Source of the DNA: CAWFLT01 sp963816795
GTDB taxonomy: Bacteria; Acidobacteriota; Vicinamibacteria; Vicinamibacterales; SCN-69-37
NCBI GenBank assembly: GCA_963816795.1
Contig: CAWFLT010000001.1
Location: forward strand, 434,001-498,000
DNA length: 64,000 bases
Reading direction: 5' to 3'
Shown: positions 19,921 through 32,010 of the stretch, piece by piece
Numbering within the stretch: position 1 is the stretch's first letter
Layout: the number at the start of each line of letters is the position of its first letter
Program-made: the position numbers and the translations under genes
The notes under the pieces: model-generated
What the model saw: the letters and a program-made list of their open reading frames with translations, nothing else
Databases searched by the model: none
Told to the model about the DNA's origin: nothing

Positions 19921-20281
19921 GGTGACCAAAGGTCAGACGAACGCAGAGACAAAACTCGAAGTGCTGCAAGGCACGCTCGATCTGATGGTGCTGCAGACGC
20001 TCGACAGCATGGGCCCGCAGCACGGATACGGCATCGCGCGCCGCATCGAGCAGGTCAGCGATGACATCCTGAAGCTGAACGAGGGCACCGTCTATGCCGC
20101 GCTCATGCGGCTGCAGCACCGGCGGTGGATCTCGGCGAGTTGGGGCGCCTCGGAGAACAACCGCAAAGCCAAGTTCTATGCGATCACCGCCGCCGGCAGG
20201 CGTCAATTGGCGCGTGAGGTGGAGGCCTGGGATCGGCTCACGGGTCTGATCGCCCGCCTCCGCGGCGCGGTGCAGGGCTGA
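19921..20281 (+). CDS. PadR family regulator (in frame with the upstream oxidase)
   Basis: A GTG at 19921 (VTKGQTNAETK) is the likely start. The domain reads LEVLQGTLDLMVLQTL, GPQHGYGIARRIEQVSDD, GTVYAALMRLQHRRWI, NNRKAKFYAITAAGRRQL. It ends with TGA at 20279-20281, one base before the permease 2 ATG. The linker to the oxidase (PDTCRSAPPSAPMDTAKV) looks like translated intergenic DNA and holds a GACACC-GCAAA-GGTGTC hairpin at about 19883-19899. A PadR/permease operon is the expected unit. A true oxidase-PadR fusion is unlikely but not excluded. Confidence 0.85.
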
Positions 20282-20282
20282 C

Positions 20283-22946
20283 ATGTGGACCGCGCTCCGC
20301 GCACGCGTCTCGCGGCTCCTGTTCGCGCTGAAGCGCCGGCGGCTCGACGACGACACTCGGCTGGAAATCGACGCCCACCTCGACCTGCTCACCGAGCGCT
20401 ATCTCCACCAGGGCCTGTCGCCTGACGACGCGTACACTGGCCGCGCGGCGCCAGTTCGGCAACGCGCACCTGACGCGGCAGGGCATCCACGAGATGAACA
20501 GCATCGGTTGGATCGAGCAGGGCATGCAGGATCTTCGGTACGCGTTCCGGCAGCTTGCGCGGCAGCGCCGGCTTCGCCTGCGTGGCCGTGGCCACGCTCG
20601 GCCTGGGCATTGGTGGCGCCACCGCCGTGTTCAGTGTCGTGCAGGCGGTCCTGCTCGCGCCGCTGCCGTACGAGGAACCCGGGCAGCTGGTGCGACTCTT
20701 TCAACAGGATCCGGACAATCCCGACGACGCGAGACGTCGTCGCCGGCACGCATTTCACGTTCCTCCGTGAGCAGGCGGCGTCCTTCGAGGACGTCGCGGC
20801 ACTGGCCCACTACTCCGAGACCGGTCTCGATCTGGTGACCGATGGTCGGGCCGAGCGCGTTCGTGTCCTGCGGGTGTCGAGCGGCTACTTCAACACGCTC
20901 CGCTCGCCACTCCGCGCTTGGCCGCGATTTCGGCCGAGATGATGAGACGGGCGCGCGCAGGGTGGTGCTCAGCGACAGCGATCTGGCGAACGCACTTCGG
21001 CGGCGAACCCGTCGATCGTCGGCGCCACGATTCGACTGAGTGCCGAGCCCTATGAAGTGGCCGGGGTCGCCCCGCCGGGCTTCGCGGACCCCATTGCCCC
21101 GGATGTCGCGGCATGGATTCCGTACGCCCTGGCCAGCGACACCTACGAAGAGAACAACTCGCTGACGGCCATCGGCCGGCTGCGCAATGGCGTCACGCTG
21201 GAACAGGCCCAGGCCGAGTTGGCGACGCTGACGCCGCCCATGCGGGCACGCTGGCCGGCCGCGAAGAAGAGCGCGATCGTCGCGACGCCGTTGCGCGAAG
21301 AACTCGTGTCGAGCGCGCGCGGTCCGCTGCACCTGGTGTTCGCCGCAGTTGGGCTCGTCCTCCTCGTCGCCTGCGTGAACGTGGCCAACCTCGCGCTCGT
21401 GCGGGCGACCGGTCGCGTGCACGAGTTTGCGTTGCGCGCCGCGCTGGGCTCCAGCCGGTCTCGGCTGACGCGACAGCTCCTGGTCGAGAGTCTGCATGCT
21501 GTCGTGCTTCGGCGGGTGTGATCGGATTGGCCCTGGCGGGCTTCGGAATTCGCGTGTTGCAGGCGATCGGCCGGCACGCGCTCCCACGTCTCGACGACGT
21601 CGGTCCCAACGCGACCGTGCTGCTGTTTGCGCTGGCGGCGACGGTGGCGACCGCCGTGGCCTTCGGGATTGTCCCGGCGCTCCGCCTGTCCGGAACCTCG
21701 CCACTCGAGGCGCTGCGTCAGCAATCGCGATCCGCCACCGGCACGCGAGGACTGGCGCGGCTCCGTGGTGCGTTGGCGGCTTCACAATTGGCGCTCGCGC
21801 TGACGCTGCTGACAGGCGCGGCCGTTCTCCTGGCCAGCTTCCATGGGCTGCAGCAGGTGGACGTCGGCGTTCGCGTCGAGCGGGTGCTCACCTTCGAGCT
21901 GAATCTGCCGACGATTCGCTACGACGAGGCACGGCGAGCGTCCTTCCAGGAGGAACTGGCCCGCCGGCTCGAGACGATCCCGGGCGTGACGGCCGCAGGC
22001 GGCATCTCCCGTCTTCCAGCGACTGGCAGCTATCACCCGTGGAACACGCAAATCCGCAGCGGACCGCTGGCCGGCACTCCGGTCGACCGAAACCGGTTCG
22101 CGATGCAGCAGCGGGTCATCAGCGGCGATCTGTTTGCCGCCTTCGGGATTCCCGTGTTGGCCGGACGCAGCTTCGACGATGGTGACGGCGCCAGGCACGC
22201 CGGATCGGGCCGTCGTGAGCGCCAACTTCGCGCCGCGTCGCATTTCCCGGCATGCCGAACGAAAGCATTCCCGGCCAGCGCATCGCCGCCGGCGGACGGC
22301 AGCTCGAGATCATCGGCGTCGTCGGCGACGTCGCGCTCGACGTGTACGGCGCGCCAACGATGATCGTCTACCACGCGCATCGTCAGTTCGCCCGCAACAG
22401 GAACTGGGCGCTCACCCAGGTGATCGCCACCGAACGATCACCGGAGGAGTTGCTGAGTGCCGTACGCGGAGAGGTGGCTCGACTGGATCCGGAACTCGTG
22501 GTCCACCGGCCGGCGACGATGGCCGAGGTCGTGGATCGCGGCGCGAGCCGGGAACGGTTCGCCCTCGTGCTCATGGGCGCGTTCGCGGTCATTGCGCTGG
22601 CACTCGCTGCGCTCGGCCTCTACGGGGTGTTGGCGTACACGGTGCGCCAGCGGTCGACGGAGATCGGCATTCGCATCGCGCTCGGGGCGACCGCCGGACA
22701 AGTACGCGCGCTCGTCTGCCGCCAGGCAGCGGCGGTCGTCAGCATCGGCATCGCGGTTGGGCTGGCTGGTGCTCTGGTGCTGGACGCTGGCTCGAAACAC
22801 TCGCGTTCGGGATCGCGCCCTCGGATCCTCGCCTCCTGATCGCCAGTGCCGTCGTGCTCGCTCTCGTGGCCCTTGTCGCTGCCTGGTTGCCGGCGCAGCG
22901 CGCGGCCCGCGTCGAGCCACGAATCGCCATGCACGAAGGCCACTGA
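20283..22946 (+). CDS. FtsX/MacB-like permease 2, PadR-associated family (about 11 frame changes)
   Basis: ATG 20283, TGA 22946. Read through all frame changes it is the same architecture as permease 1: N-terminal LDDDTRLEIDAHLDLLTERY, first helix LGLGIGGATAVFSVVQAVLL, periplasmic domain (EVAGVAPPGFADP), FtsX block LLVACVNVANLALVRATGR, second half with VIGLALAGFGIRVLQ and LGLYGVLAYTVRQRSTEIG, and the end RVEPRIAMHEGH. Shifts lie near 20445, 20560, 20735, 20920, 21000, 21025, 21490-21510, 22195, 22250 and 22790, nearly all one extra base. Conserved residues flank each one. Confidence 0.83.
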
Positions 22947-22972
22947 GGCGGGGGGCTCGTGGGTGTTGACAT

Positions 22973-22988
22973 AACCTAGCGGTAGGTT
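22973..22988. promoter_or_regulatory. Palindrome upstream of hicA remnant
   Basis: AACCTA-GCGG-TAGGTT, perfect 6-bp arms, 14 bases before the GTG of the HicA-like reading frame and next to TTGACA-like bases (22966-22971). Position and symmetry suit autoregulation by a HicB antitoxin, which is absent. Confidence 0.45.
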
Positions 22989-23116
22989 TTACGATCCGGA
23001 TGTGACCTGGGCCGAGGTGATCCGCAAGTTGAAGGCTGCGGGATTTGTCGAGGTCAGGTCCGGGAAAGGCAGTCACCTGTTGCTGAGGCATCCTATGTCC
23101 GGCAAGGAAGTCTGGG

Positions 23117-25489
<2,373 letters not shown>

Positions 25490-25543
25490 CGCTCAATGCA
25501 AATCGTGCTACGCCGCCCAGGAGTTGTAAAGCGCTGGTCGGCA

Positions 25544-25568
25544 GCGCGGCTCAGAACCCGAGCCGCGC
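25544..25568. repeat. GC-rich hairpin in the 25.5-25.85 kb intergenic region
   Basis: GCGCGGCTC (25544-25552) pairs perfectly with GAGCCGCGC (25560-25568) around a 7-base loop, flanked by AGCGCGG and GCGCTA bases like the hairpins at 5791-5833. The 362-bp gap 25490-25851 otherwise holds a second smaller hairpin (CTCGGAG near 25680) and the terminator-like stem at 25767. No gene is seen in it. Confidence 0.5.
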
Positions 25569-25766
25569 TACAGTGCTCTGGATGCGTGGGTCGTGCCAGC
25601 CCTCGGCTTGACAGCGCGCGGGCCAGCGTGGCTAAATGCCGGGAGTCATGTTCGTGGTCGACACCTGCGCATGTACCTGCCTCGGAGAGCACGCCTCCGA
25701 GCGCCGCGCTGTGTCCACCTGTAACGTGCTTCTCTAGCTCCCAAGCACAACAAGGTTTCGCAGTTC

Positions 25767-25806
25767 AAGGCCCGGAAGGCTTCCGCTTTCCGGGCCTTGT
25801 TGTTTT
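25767..25806 (+). terminator. Strong intrinsic-terminator hairpin in the cysI leader
   Basis: AAGGCCCGGAA (25767-25777) is perfectly complementary to TTCCGGGCCTT (25788-25798), followed by GTTGTTTTTG. It stands about 50 bases before the cysI ATG with no gene between the UvrA start and it on this strand. It therefore either ends an unannotated upstream RNA or works as an attenuator for the sulfite-reduction operon. Confidence 0.75.
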
Positions 25807-25851
25807 TGTGCCGCCACGGTCAACGACGTTAACGCTCGAGGCGATCCCGTC

Positions 25852-27504
25852 ATGTCGAAGCTGAATGTTGAGGAAGTCAAACGCCAGAGTCACGGGCTCC
25901 GCGGCCCATTGGCCGACGACGTCGCATCGTCGGATGCGTTCTTGAGTGAGGCCGGGAAGATCCTGATCAAGTTCCATGGGTCGTACGAGCAGATGAACCG
26001 CGATCAGGGGCGACAGGCGCCGAAGGAGCACTCGTTCATGATCCGCTCGAAGCTGCCGGGCGGACAGTTGACTGCGGCGCAATATCTGGCACACGACCAC
26101 ATTGCAGGCGAGTACGGCAACGCCACACTGCGAGTGACCGTCCGTCAGGGTATTCAGTTCCACGGTGTTGTTAAGGGGCAGCTCCGGGACAGCATCCGGG
26201 CGATCAATCATTCGCTCGCCACCACGTTCGGCGCGTGTGGAGACGTCGTCCGCAACGTGAAATGCTGTCCGGCACACACGACCGATCCGCGCCGGTTGTA
26301 CGTTCAGCACATCGCCTCTGAATTGAGCCGGGCGACCCTCCCTCGCAGCAAGGCCTATCACCAGATTTGGATCGACGGCGAGGCCGTCGTCGACGACGAG
26401 GAAGATCCGCTTTACGGGCAGGCCTACCTGCCGAGAAAGTTCAAGGCCGCGGTCGGGTTCGCCGGCGACAACTGCGTCGACATCTTCACCAATGACGCCG
26501 GCCTGATCGCACTGTTCGACAAGGCCGGACGCCTCGAAGGCTTCAACGTCACGGCCGGCGGCGGAATGGGGTTGACGCACAACAAGGAAGAGACGTTTGC
26601 CCGTCTCGCAGACGTCGTCGGCTTTGTCCATCCCGATCATGCCGTCGAAGTCGTGATGGCGATCGTCTCCGTCCATCGCGACTTCGGCGACCGGACCAAC
26701 CGGAAGCACGCCCGGTTGAAGTACGTGATCCACGAATGGGGGGTGGAGCGCTTCGTGGCAGAGTTGCGCGAGCGCGTCCCGTTTCCCATCTGCGCGCCTC
26801 GCCCAATGCCCGAGTTCTCCGTAGACGACCATCTCGGCTGGCAGGCCCAGGGGGACGGCCGCTGGTCACTCGGTATCCCCATCGAGAGCGGCCGCATCAC
26901 GGATCGCGGCGATCGTCGCCTACGCAGCGGCCTTCGCGCCCTCGTCGAGGAAATGCAGGCGCCTGTGAGGCTCACGCCGCAACAGAACGTCCTGCTCGTC
27001 GACATCGCAGACCGGAATCGGCCCATCGCGGAAGCCCTGATGCGCGAATATGGCATCCCAACGGTCGATCGAATCAGTGCGGTGGAGCGGCTCAGCCTGG
27101 CGTGTCCCGCACTGCCGACCTGCGGCCTCGCATTGACGGAAGCCGAGCGCATCCTGCCGACGGCCCGAACTGGTGTCGAAGCGGCGCTGAGCGATGCCGG
27201 CATTCCAAACGAGCCCATCGTGTTCCGCATTACGGGCTGCCCGAATGGTTGTGCGCGGCCGTTCGTCGCGGAGCTCGCGCTGGTCGGGCGGACCGGCGAC
27301 AAGTACATGCTCTATCTGGGTGGCAATCGCGTCGGAACCCGCCTGGCGGAGCCATTCCGCGATCTGGTGCCGCTGGCGGATCTGCGCACCACGTTGACCC
27401 CGATCTTCCGGCGATTCCACGCCGAGCGCCTGGATGCCGAAGGCTTTGGCGACTTCTGTCACCGGGTGGGCGTCGAATCGCTGCGAGCCGGTGAGATCAA
27501 CTGA
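25852..27504 (+). CDS. cysI: Assimilatory sulfite (or nitrite) reductase, siroheme/4Fe-4S subunit
   Basis: 550 residues, intact. Duplicated ferredoxin-like/siroheme repeats: GNATLRVTVRQGIQFHGV and NVKCCPAHTTDPR in the first half, FNVTAGGGMGLTHN mid-protein. The 4Fe-4S/siroheme ligands are Cys 418 and 424 (CPALPTC) and Cys 463 and 467 (GCPNGCARP). It reduces sulfite to sulfide in cysteine synthesis using an external electron donor. The downstream siroheme genes start two bases after its stop, so the three form one operon. Nitrite reductase is the close alternative. The sulfite assignment rests on overall similarity to hemoprotein beta-subunits (MNRDQGRQAPKEHSFMIR). Confidence 0.88.
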   Translation: MSKLNVEEVKRQSHGLRGPLADDVASSDAFLSEAGKILIKFHGSYEQMNRDQGRQAPKEHSFMIRSKLPGGQLTAAQYLAHDHIAGEYGNATLRVTVRQGIQFHGVVKGQLRDSIRAINHSLATTFGACGDVVRNVKCCPAHTTDPRRLYVQHIASELSRATLPRSKAYHQIWIDGEAVVDDEEDPLYGQAYLPRKFKAAVGFAGDNCVDIFTNDAGLIALFDKAGRLEGFNVTAGGGMGLTHNKEETFARLADVVGFVHPDHAVEVVMAIVSVHRDFGDRTNRKHARLKYVIHEWGVERFVAELRERVPFPICAPRPMPEFSVDDHLGWQAQGDGRWSLGIPIESGRITDRGDRRLRSGLRALVEEMQAPVRLTPQQNVLLVDIADRNRPIAEALMREYGIPTVDRISAVERLSLACPALPTCGLALTEAERILPTARTGVEAALSDAGIPNEPIVFRITGCPNGCARPFVAELALVGRTGDKYMLYLGGNRVGTRLAEPFRDLVPLADLRTTLTPIFRRFHAERLDAEGFGDFCHRVGVESLRAGEIN

Positions 27505-27506
27505 GG

Positions 27507-28251
27507 ATGGACCACGTCACGCGATCCGCGGCGCCGTTCTATCCCGTGTTTCTCGACCTTCGCGACCGCGCGTGCCTGGTCGTCGGTGCGGGGCCAATTG
27601 CCGTCGGAAAAGTGCAGGGCCTGATCGACGCGGGCGCGCGCGTGACGGTCGTGGCTCCAACCGCTACCGATGAGATTCAGCGGTGGCATGCGGCCGGCCA
27701 GCTCGAGTGGATACCGCGCCCGTTTCGCGATGAGGACCTCGGCGCCTCGGTGCTGGTCATCGCCGCGACGGCCGATCGGGAGCGTCAATGCCGCGGTGTT
27801 TCAGAGCGCCGACCGGGCACGCGTGGTCGCGAACGCTGTCGACGATCTCGATCACTGCAACTTCATCGCTCCCGCAGTCGCGCGCGTCGGCAGCCTGCAG
27901 GTCGCAGTATCGACGGCCGGCCGGAGTCCCGCGCTCGCCAAGGCGATCCGGGATCGGATTCTGCGCGATCATCTCTCCGTCCCGCTCGCCGAGCTTGCTG
28001 ACTGCCTCGGCGCCTGGCGACCCGCGGTCAAACAGACCATCGAGGGATACGCACGCCGCCAGACGTTCTGGGAGAACGTCCTGGATAGCTGTGTCCCCCG
28101 ACTCGTCCAGGAAGGTGATTTGTCGCGTGCGCATCGCGCGATTGGCGAGTGCCTCCGCCGGGCTGGCGATGGCGACGAGACGGCCGCCACTTGTGCCGCC
28201 GAGGCGTCGCAGCCCGCGACGTGTCGCGCGTGCCGGGGCGGCCGAGTATGA
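27507..28251 (+). CDS. Precorrin-2 dehydrogenase/siroheme synthase N-terminal protein (one frameshift)
   Basis: ATG 27507, two bases after cysI. FYPVFLDLRDRACLVVGAGPIAVGK is the NAD-binding start of the CysG/Met8 N-terminal module (given here only as family landmarks: VFLDL, VVGAGPIA). One extra base near 27783 shifts the frame from ATADRE to VNAAVFQSADRARVV. The rest contains CNFIAPAVARVG and VSTAGRSPALAKAIR, typical of the family. About 247 residues restored. It oxidises precorrin-2 to sirohydrochlorin and may chelate iron. Its TGA overlaps the ATG of cobA. Confidence 0.87.
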
Positions 28252-29054
28252 AATCAGCAGTGGGCAAGGTGTTTCTCGTCGGCGCGGGTCCCGGCGATCC
28301 GGAGCTCATCACGCTCCGCGGGATGCGTGCGCTGCAAGCTGCGGATGTGGTGCTTTACGATCGACTGGTGCATCCGGCGCTGCTCGACTACGCGCCCACC
28401 CACGCGAAGCGCGTCTACGCCGGCCGAAGTCCCGGGGAAGCTTGTGCAGACCGCCAGCCTCACATCCACGATCAGATGATCGCGTATGCGCGATTGGGCC
28501 AGACCATTGTGCGACTCAAAGGCGGCGACCCGTTCGTGTTCGGTCGGGGCGGAGAGGAAATGCTGGCGCTTGCGCGGGCCGGCATTCCCTTCGAGGTGAT
28601 TCCGGGCGTGAGCTCGGCCATTTCAGTGCCTGGCTCGGCCCTCGTTCCCGTCACGCACCGCGGAGTGTCAGCCGCCTTCGGAGTTTTTACCGCTCATGAG
28701 GCAAGCTCCGCGGCGTCCTCGAGCATCGATTGGAGCCTCGCGGCCCGCATGCCCACCGCCGTGTTTCTGATGGGCGCACTCCGGCTGGAAACGATCGTCG
28801 ACCACCTCGTGCGGCACGGCCGGCGTCCAGACACACCTGCGATCGCGATCGAGCGCGGCACACTCGCCGACCAGCGGATCTATTGCGGCACGCTCGCCGA
28901 CATCCGAGAGGTCGCGCGTGATCTGTCAACACCGGCGACGCTGGTCGTCGGAGAAGTCGTGGCGCTTCGGGACGAGGTACTCGCTGCGAGCCAGCCGCGT
29001 CAGCTCCATCCGCAGACGACGAACAGATCGCTCGTGGCGCGGTGCCAGGTGTAG
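28248..29054 (+). CDS. cobA: Uroporphyrinogen-III C-methyltransferase
   Basis: 268 residues, intact, start overlapping the previous stop (ATGA). Motifs: VFLVGAGPGDPELITLRG, DVVLYDRLV, YAGRSPGE, RLKGGDPFVFGRGGEE, IPGVSSAISVPG, VTHRGVSAAF, TPAIAIERGT. It methylates uroporphyrinogen III twice with SAM to give precorrin-2, the substrate of the preceding gene product. Together they make the siroheme that CysI needs. The family usually lists a KxGKR-like GR motif; here it reads AKRVYAGR. Confidence 0.93.
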   Translation: MKSAVGKVFLVGAGPGDPELITLRGMRALQAADVVLYDRLVHPALLDYAPTHAKRVYAGRSPGEACADRQPHIHDQMIAYARLGQTIVRLKGGDPFVFGRGGEEMLALARAGIPFEVIPGVSSAISVPGSALVPVTHRGVSAAFGVFTAHEASSAASSSIDWSLAARMPTAVFLMGALRLETIVDHLVRHGRRPDTPAIAIERGTLADQRIYCGTLADIREVARDLSTPATLVVGEVVALRDEVLAASQPRQLHPQTTNRSLVARCQV

Positions 29055-29148
29055 CCGTAACCGCGGCCATACGGCGTGGTCACCAGTCTGGCCAGGTTCA
29101 TGTTCATAGACCACTCGAGGTGTTTCAGGTCTAGGCTATATCTCAGCA

Positions 29149-30762
29149 ATGTCGAACCGCCTGCTCCGCCTGCTGTCTCTGGTGTCGTGGTCTTTCCTTC
29201 TGGCGTTGTGGCCCGCGGCGCCAAGTGCCCAGGGCCAAGGGGCCCCGCCGCCGTCGTTCGAACAGCGCTACACCGCGCCAATCGAGCTCTTCAAGACGGG
29301 GCTGGGTACATTCTCCAAGCCGATCTCGACGACGAACAAGGAAGCTCAAGCGTTTTTCGATCAGGGCTTCCAGATGATGTATGCGTTTGCGAAGCCGGAA
29401 GCCGTCCGCTCATTCCGCGAAGCCTGGAAGCGCGACGACAACTGCGCCATCTGTTACTGGGGCGAAGCGTGGGCGTGGGGGTCGTACCTGAACGCGCCGA
29501 TGAGCTCAGCGGAATCGCCGTTTGCCTTCGCCGCCGCCCAGAAAGCCGTCTCACTTCGCGATCGGGCGACGCCGAAGGAGCGCGCGCTGATCGACGCGCT
29601 GGCTGTCCGCTACGTCAAGGAGTTCCGCGCGGACCGTCGCGCGGATCAGGATCGCGCCTACGCCGACGCCATGAAAAAGGTGTCCGAGCAGTTTCCCGAT
29701 GACCTCGAGATTCTGACGCTGTACGCCGATGCGCTCTTCCTGCTCGAGCGACGGAGCGGCTCGCGCGACCTGAACGATCCCAATGTGAAGCGGCTCCATG
29801 AAGTGCTGGAACGGGTCCTGAGCCGCGACGTCAGACACCCGGGCGCGTGTCATCTCTACGTCCACGCGACCGAATCCACGGTCGAGCCTGGCCGCGCCGA
29901 CGCGTGTGCGGAGTTCCTCGGGCGATCGATTCCCGGCGCGAGCCACATCAACCACATGCCGTCGCACACGTGGAACGAGATCGGCCGTTGGGGCGACTCG
30001 GTCCGCGCGAATCTCGACGCGTGGCATTCGGATCTCAAAGCCGCCGTCGGCGAAGGGTTCGCCATCTATCCGGAGCACAACCTGCACATGCTGCTCTACG
30101 CAGCGTCGTACGACGGCCAGGGTGCCATTGCCATGCGTGCCGGCAAGGACTACGGCAAGCTGACTCGGTCGTCGTTTTATGAAGTGCTGACGATGGTCCG
30201 CTTCGGGCGTTTTGACGAGGTGCTGCAGGTGACCACCCGTCCGACGAACGAGGTGCAGGGCGGACTCTGGGACTTCGCGACCGGCTACGCGTACCTCAAG
30301 CAGGGGCAGTCCGATCTGGCGCAGGAGTATCTCGCGCGCGTGAAGCGCCTCGCGGAGACCTCGACCGGCGCGCTCCGCCGCCACAGCGCCAAGAACATCC
30401 TCGGCATCGTCGCCGGCATTCTCGAAGGCGAGATCCTGCGGATGGCCGGTGACGCCCGCGGATCGATCGCCCCGTTCACACGCGCGGTGGAGCTCGAGAT
30501 GGCGCTCGAGTACGACGAACCGGAACCGCTGCCGTTTTCGCCCCGCCACTGGCTCGGCGCGGCCCTCGTCGAGCTGAAGCGGTTCGAGGACGCCGAGCGT
30601 GTCTACCGCGCCGATCTCAAGGAACATCCGAAGAACGGGTGGTCGCTGCTCGGGCTGAAACTGGCGCTCGCCGGCCGCGGCATGGACACGTCTGGGGTGG
30701 ACGCCGAGTTCGCGGCGGCGTGGGCACGAGCCGACACATGGATTCGATCGAGTCGATTCTGA
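29149..30762 (+). CDS. Secreted TPR-repeat protein
   Basis: 537 residues, intact, signal peptide LLSLVSWSFLLALWPAAPSAQ. TPR-like helical pairs run through the mature protein: AFFDQGFQMMYAFAKPEAVRSF, CAICYWGEAWAWGSY, INHMPSHTW, FATGYAYLKQGQSDLAQEYL, LGAALVELKRFEDAERVYR (each a short landmark of a longer helix pair). This type of large exported TPR protein is frequent in Acidobacteria and has no assigned role. It follows cobA by 94 bp but is probably transcribed separately. Confidence 0.82.
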   Translation: MSNRLLRLLSLVSWSFLLALWPAAPSAQGQGAPPPSFEQRYTAPIELFKTGLGTFSKPISTTNKEAQAFFDQGFQMMYAFAKPEAVRSFREAWKRDDNCAICYWGEAWAWGSYLNAPMSSAESPFAFAAAQKAVSLRDRATPKERALIDALAVRYVKEFRADRRADQDRAYADAMKKVSEQFPDDLEILTLYADALFLLERRSGSRDLNDPNVKRLHEVLERVLSRDVRHPGACHLYVHATESTVEPGRADACAEFLGRSIPGASHINHMPSHTWNEIGRWGDSVRANLDAWHSDLKAAVGEGFAIYPEHNLHMLLYAASYDGQGAIAMRAGKDYGKLTRSSFYEVLTMVRFGRFDEVLQVTTRPTNEVQGGLWDFATGYAYLKQGQSDLAQEYLARVKRLAETSTGALRRHSAKNILGIVAGILEGEILRMAGDARGSIAPFTRAVELEMALEYDEPEPLPFSPRHWLGAALVELKRFEDAERVYRADLKEHPKNGWSLLGLKLALAGRGMDTSGVDAEFAAAWARADTWIRSSRF

Positions 30763-30947
30763 GGACGTTGTCTCGGGTACGGCGCGCGTAAGAACGTACC
30801 GAACGTCGAAAGGCCGACTTCGCTGACGCTGAAGACGCCGCGATTCCTGCAACTGTCGCGACCGCGACCGCGGCACGACACTTGCTGCCCACGCAGCCGG
30901 TTTGCGTCACCGACGGCAGATTCGTACATCCGCAGCGAGGGATTCCC

Positions 30948-31942
30948 ATGCCGAGAACTTCGCGTTCGTCGATCACGGCGGCCCAGATGGTGCTGGTCGC
31001 TCTGGTGTGCAGTTCGTCCCTACTTTCGGCCCAAGGTCGCGATCGTACGGCGCCGACCGCGCCGACCAACCTCGTGGTCACGGCGCTCACTGAACACAGC
31101 GTGTCGCTGGCATGGGGCCCATCCACGGACAACTCGGGCCGCTTCAACTACCTCATCTCCGGACCTGGTACGACGGTGACCGTGAGCCAGACGCAGACGA
31201 GTCACACGATCGAGGGCCTGCAGTCGGGCAAGACGTATACGTTTCGCGTGTACGCGAAGGACTTGGCAGGGAACCTTTCGAAATCGAGCAATGCCTGTGA
31301 CCGTGACATTGCCGGGGGAGATTCCCGCACCGACGAAACCCGTCGTCACGCTCCCGATGGGTCGACACATGCCAAGGTCGTAGCATCTTGATATTGGTCC
31401 GACGCATGCCACGCTGACGTGGTCGTCCACTGACGACGGCCCGATCATCTGGTACACCGTCTACATCAACGGGCAGCCCGTCTCCACGGTCAATTCCAGA
31501 ACCGGCGATCTTTACGTGCGCCGCCGTCCTGGTGCTCCACGTCCTGTGATCCGATCAATCAAGAGACGAGCGTACACCTTCACCGTCCGCGCGCGCGATA
31601 TCGACGGGAATCTCTCGCCGGTCAGCGATCCAGTCTTCGTGGACGACCGAGCCCGCCAACCCGAACGACCAGACGCCGCCGACGCAGCCCGCGAACATCA
31701 CTGCGGAGAATACCGGCGGGTTCCATGTCGTGAGATGGAGTCCGTCGACCGATGATTTCGCGCCGCTCGTCGCTGATCCGGTTACGACGTCTACGTCAAC
31801 GGTGAGTTGGGCGCGGTCGTGGTTGGCACGACCAGCGCAGAGGTTGAGCTCTACGCGTGGCGAGACCAGCACCATCACCGTCATCGCGGTCGATACCGCG
31901 GACAACGAGTCGGTGCCGGGCGCGATCACTGTGCGCGGATGA
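30948..31942 (+). CDS. Secreted fibronectin type III repeat protein (several frameshifts)
   Basis: ATG 30948 with a signal peptide (AAQMVLVALVCSSSLLSAQ). Three FN3-type units are visible: TAPTAPTNLVVTALTEHSVS ... LAWGPSTDNSG, then LTWSSTDDGPIIWYTVYI, and AENTGGFHVVRWSPSTDD with YTFTVRARDIDGNLSPVSD between. Frames change near 31290, 31385, 31540, 31640 and 31790. The last unit ends ITVIAVDTADNESVPGA at TGA 31942. About 330 residues restored. Probably cell-surface or secreted; binding partner unknown. Convergent with the kinase gene. Confidence 0.7.
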
Positions 31943-32010
31943 GCTGACGCTGCGCGAGGCGACCGCCGAACGCGACCGGGCGGTTGAGGTTTCATCGGTC
32001 CGTGCAGACC

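Noticed and set aside
26735..26755. GAATGGGGGGTGGAG inside cysI, resembling the GC-rich hairpin core
   Set aside because: Falls in conserved coding sequence (HEWGVERF) and lacks the CCCC arm, so no hairpin; chance similarity.
25765..26832. 355-codon minus-strand frame over cysI
   Set aside because: Antisense of cysI, which has all siroheme/4Fe-4S cysteines; no motifs on the reverse strand.
29551..30876. 441-codon minus-strand frame over the TPR gene
   Set aside because: Shadow of an intact secreted TPR protein; no recognisable motif.
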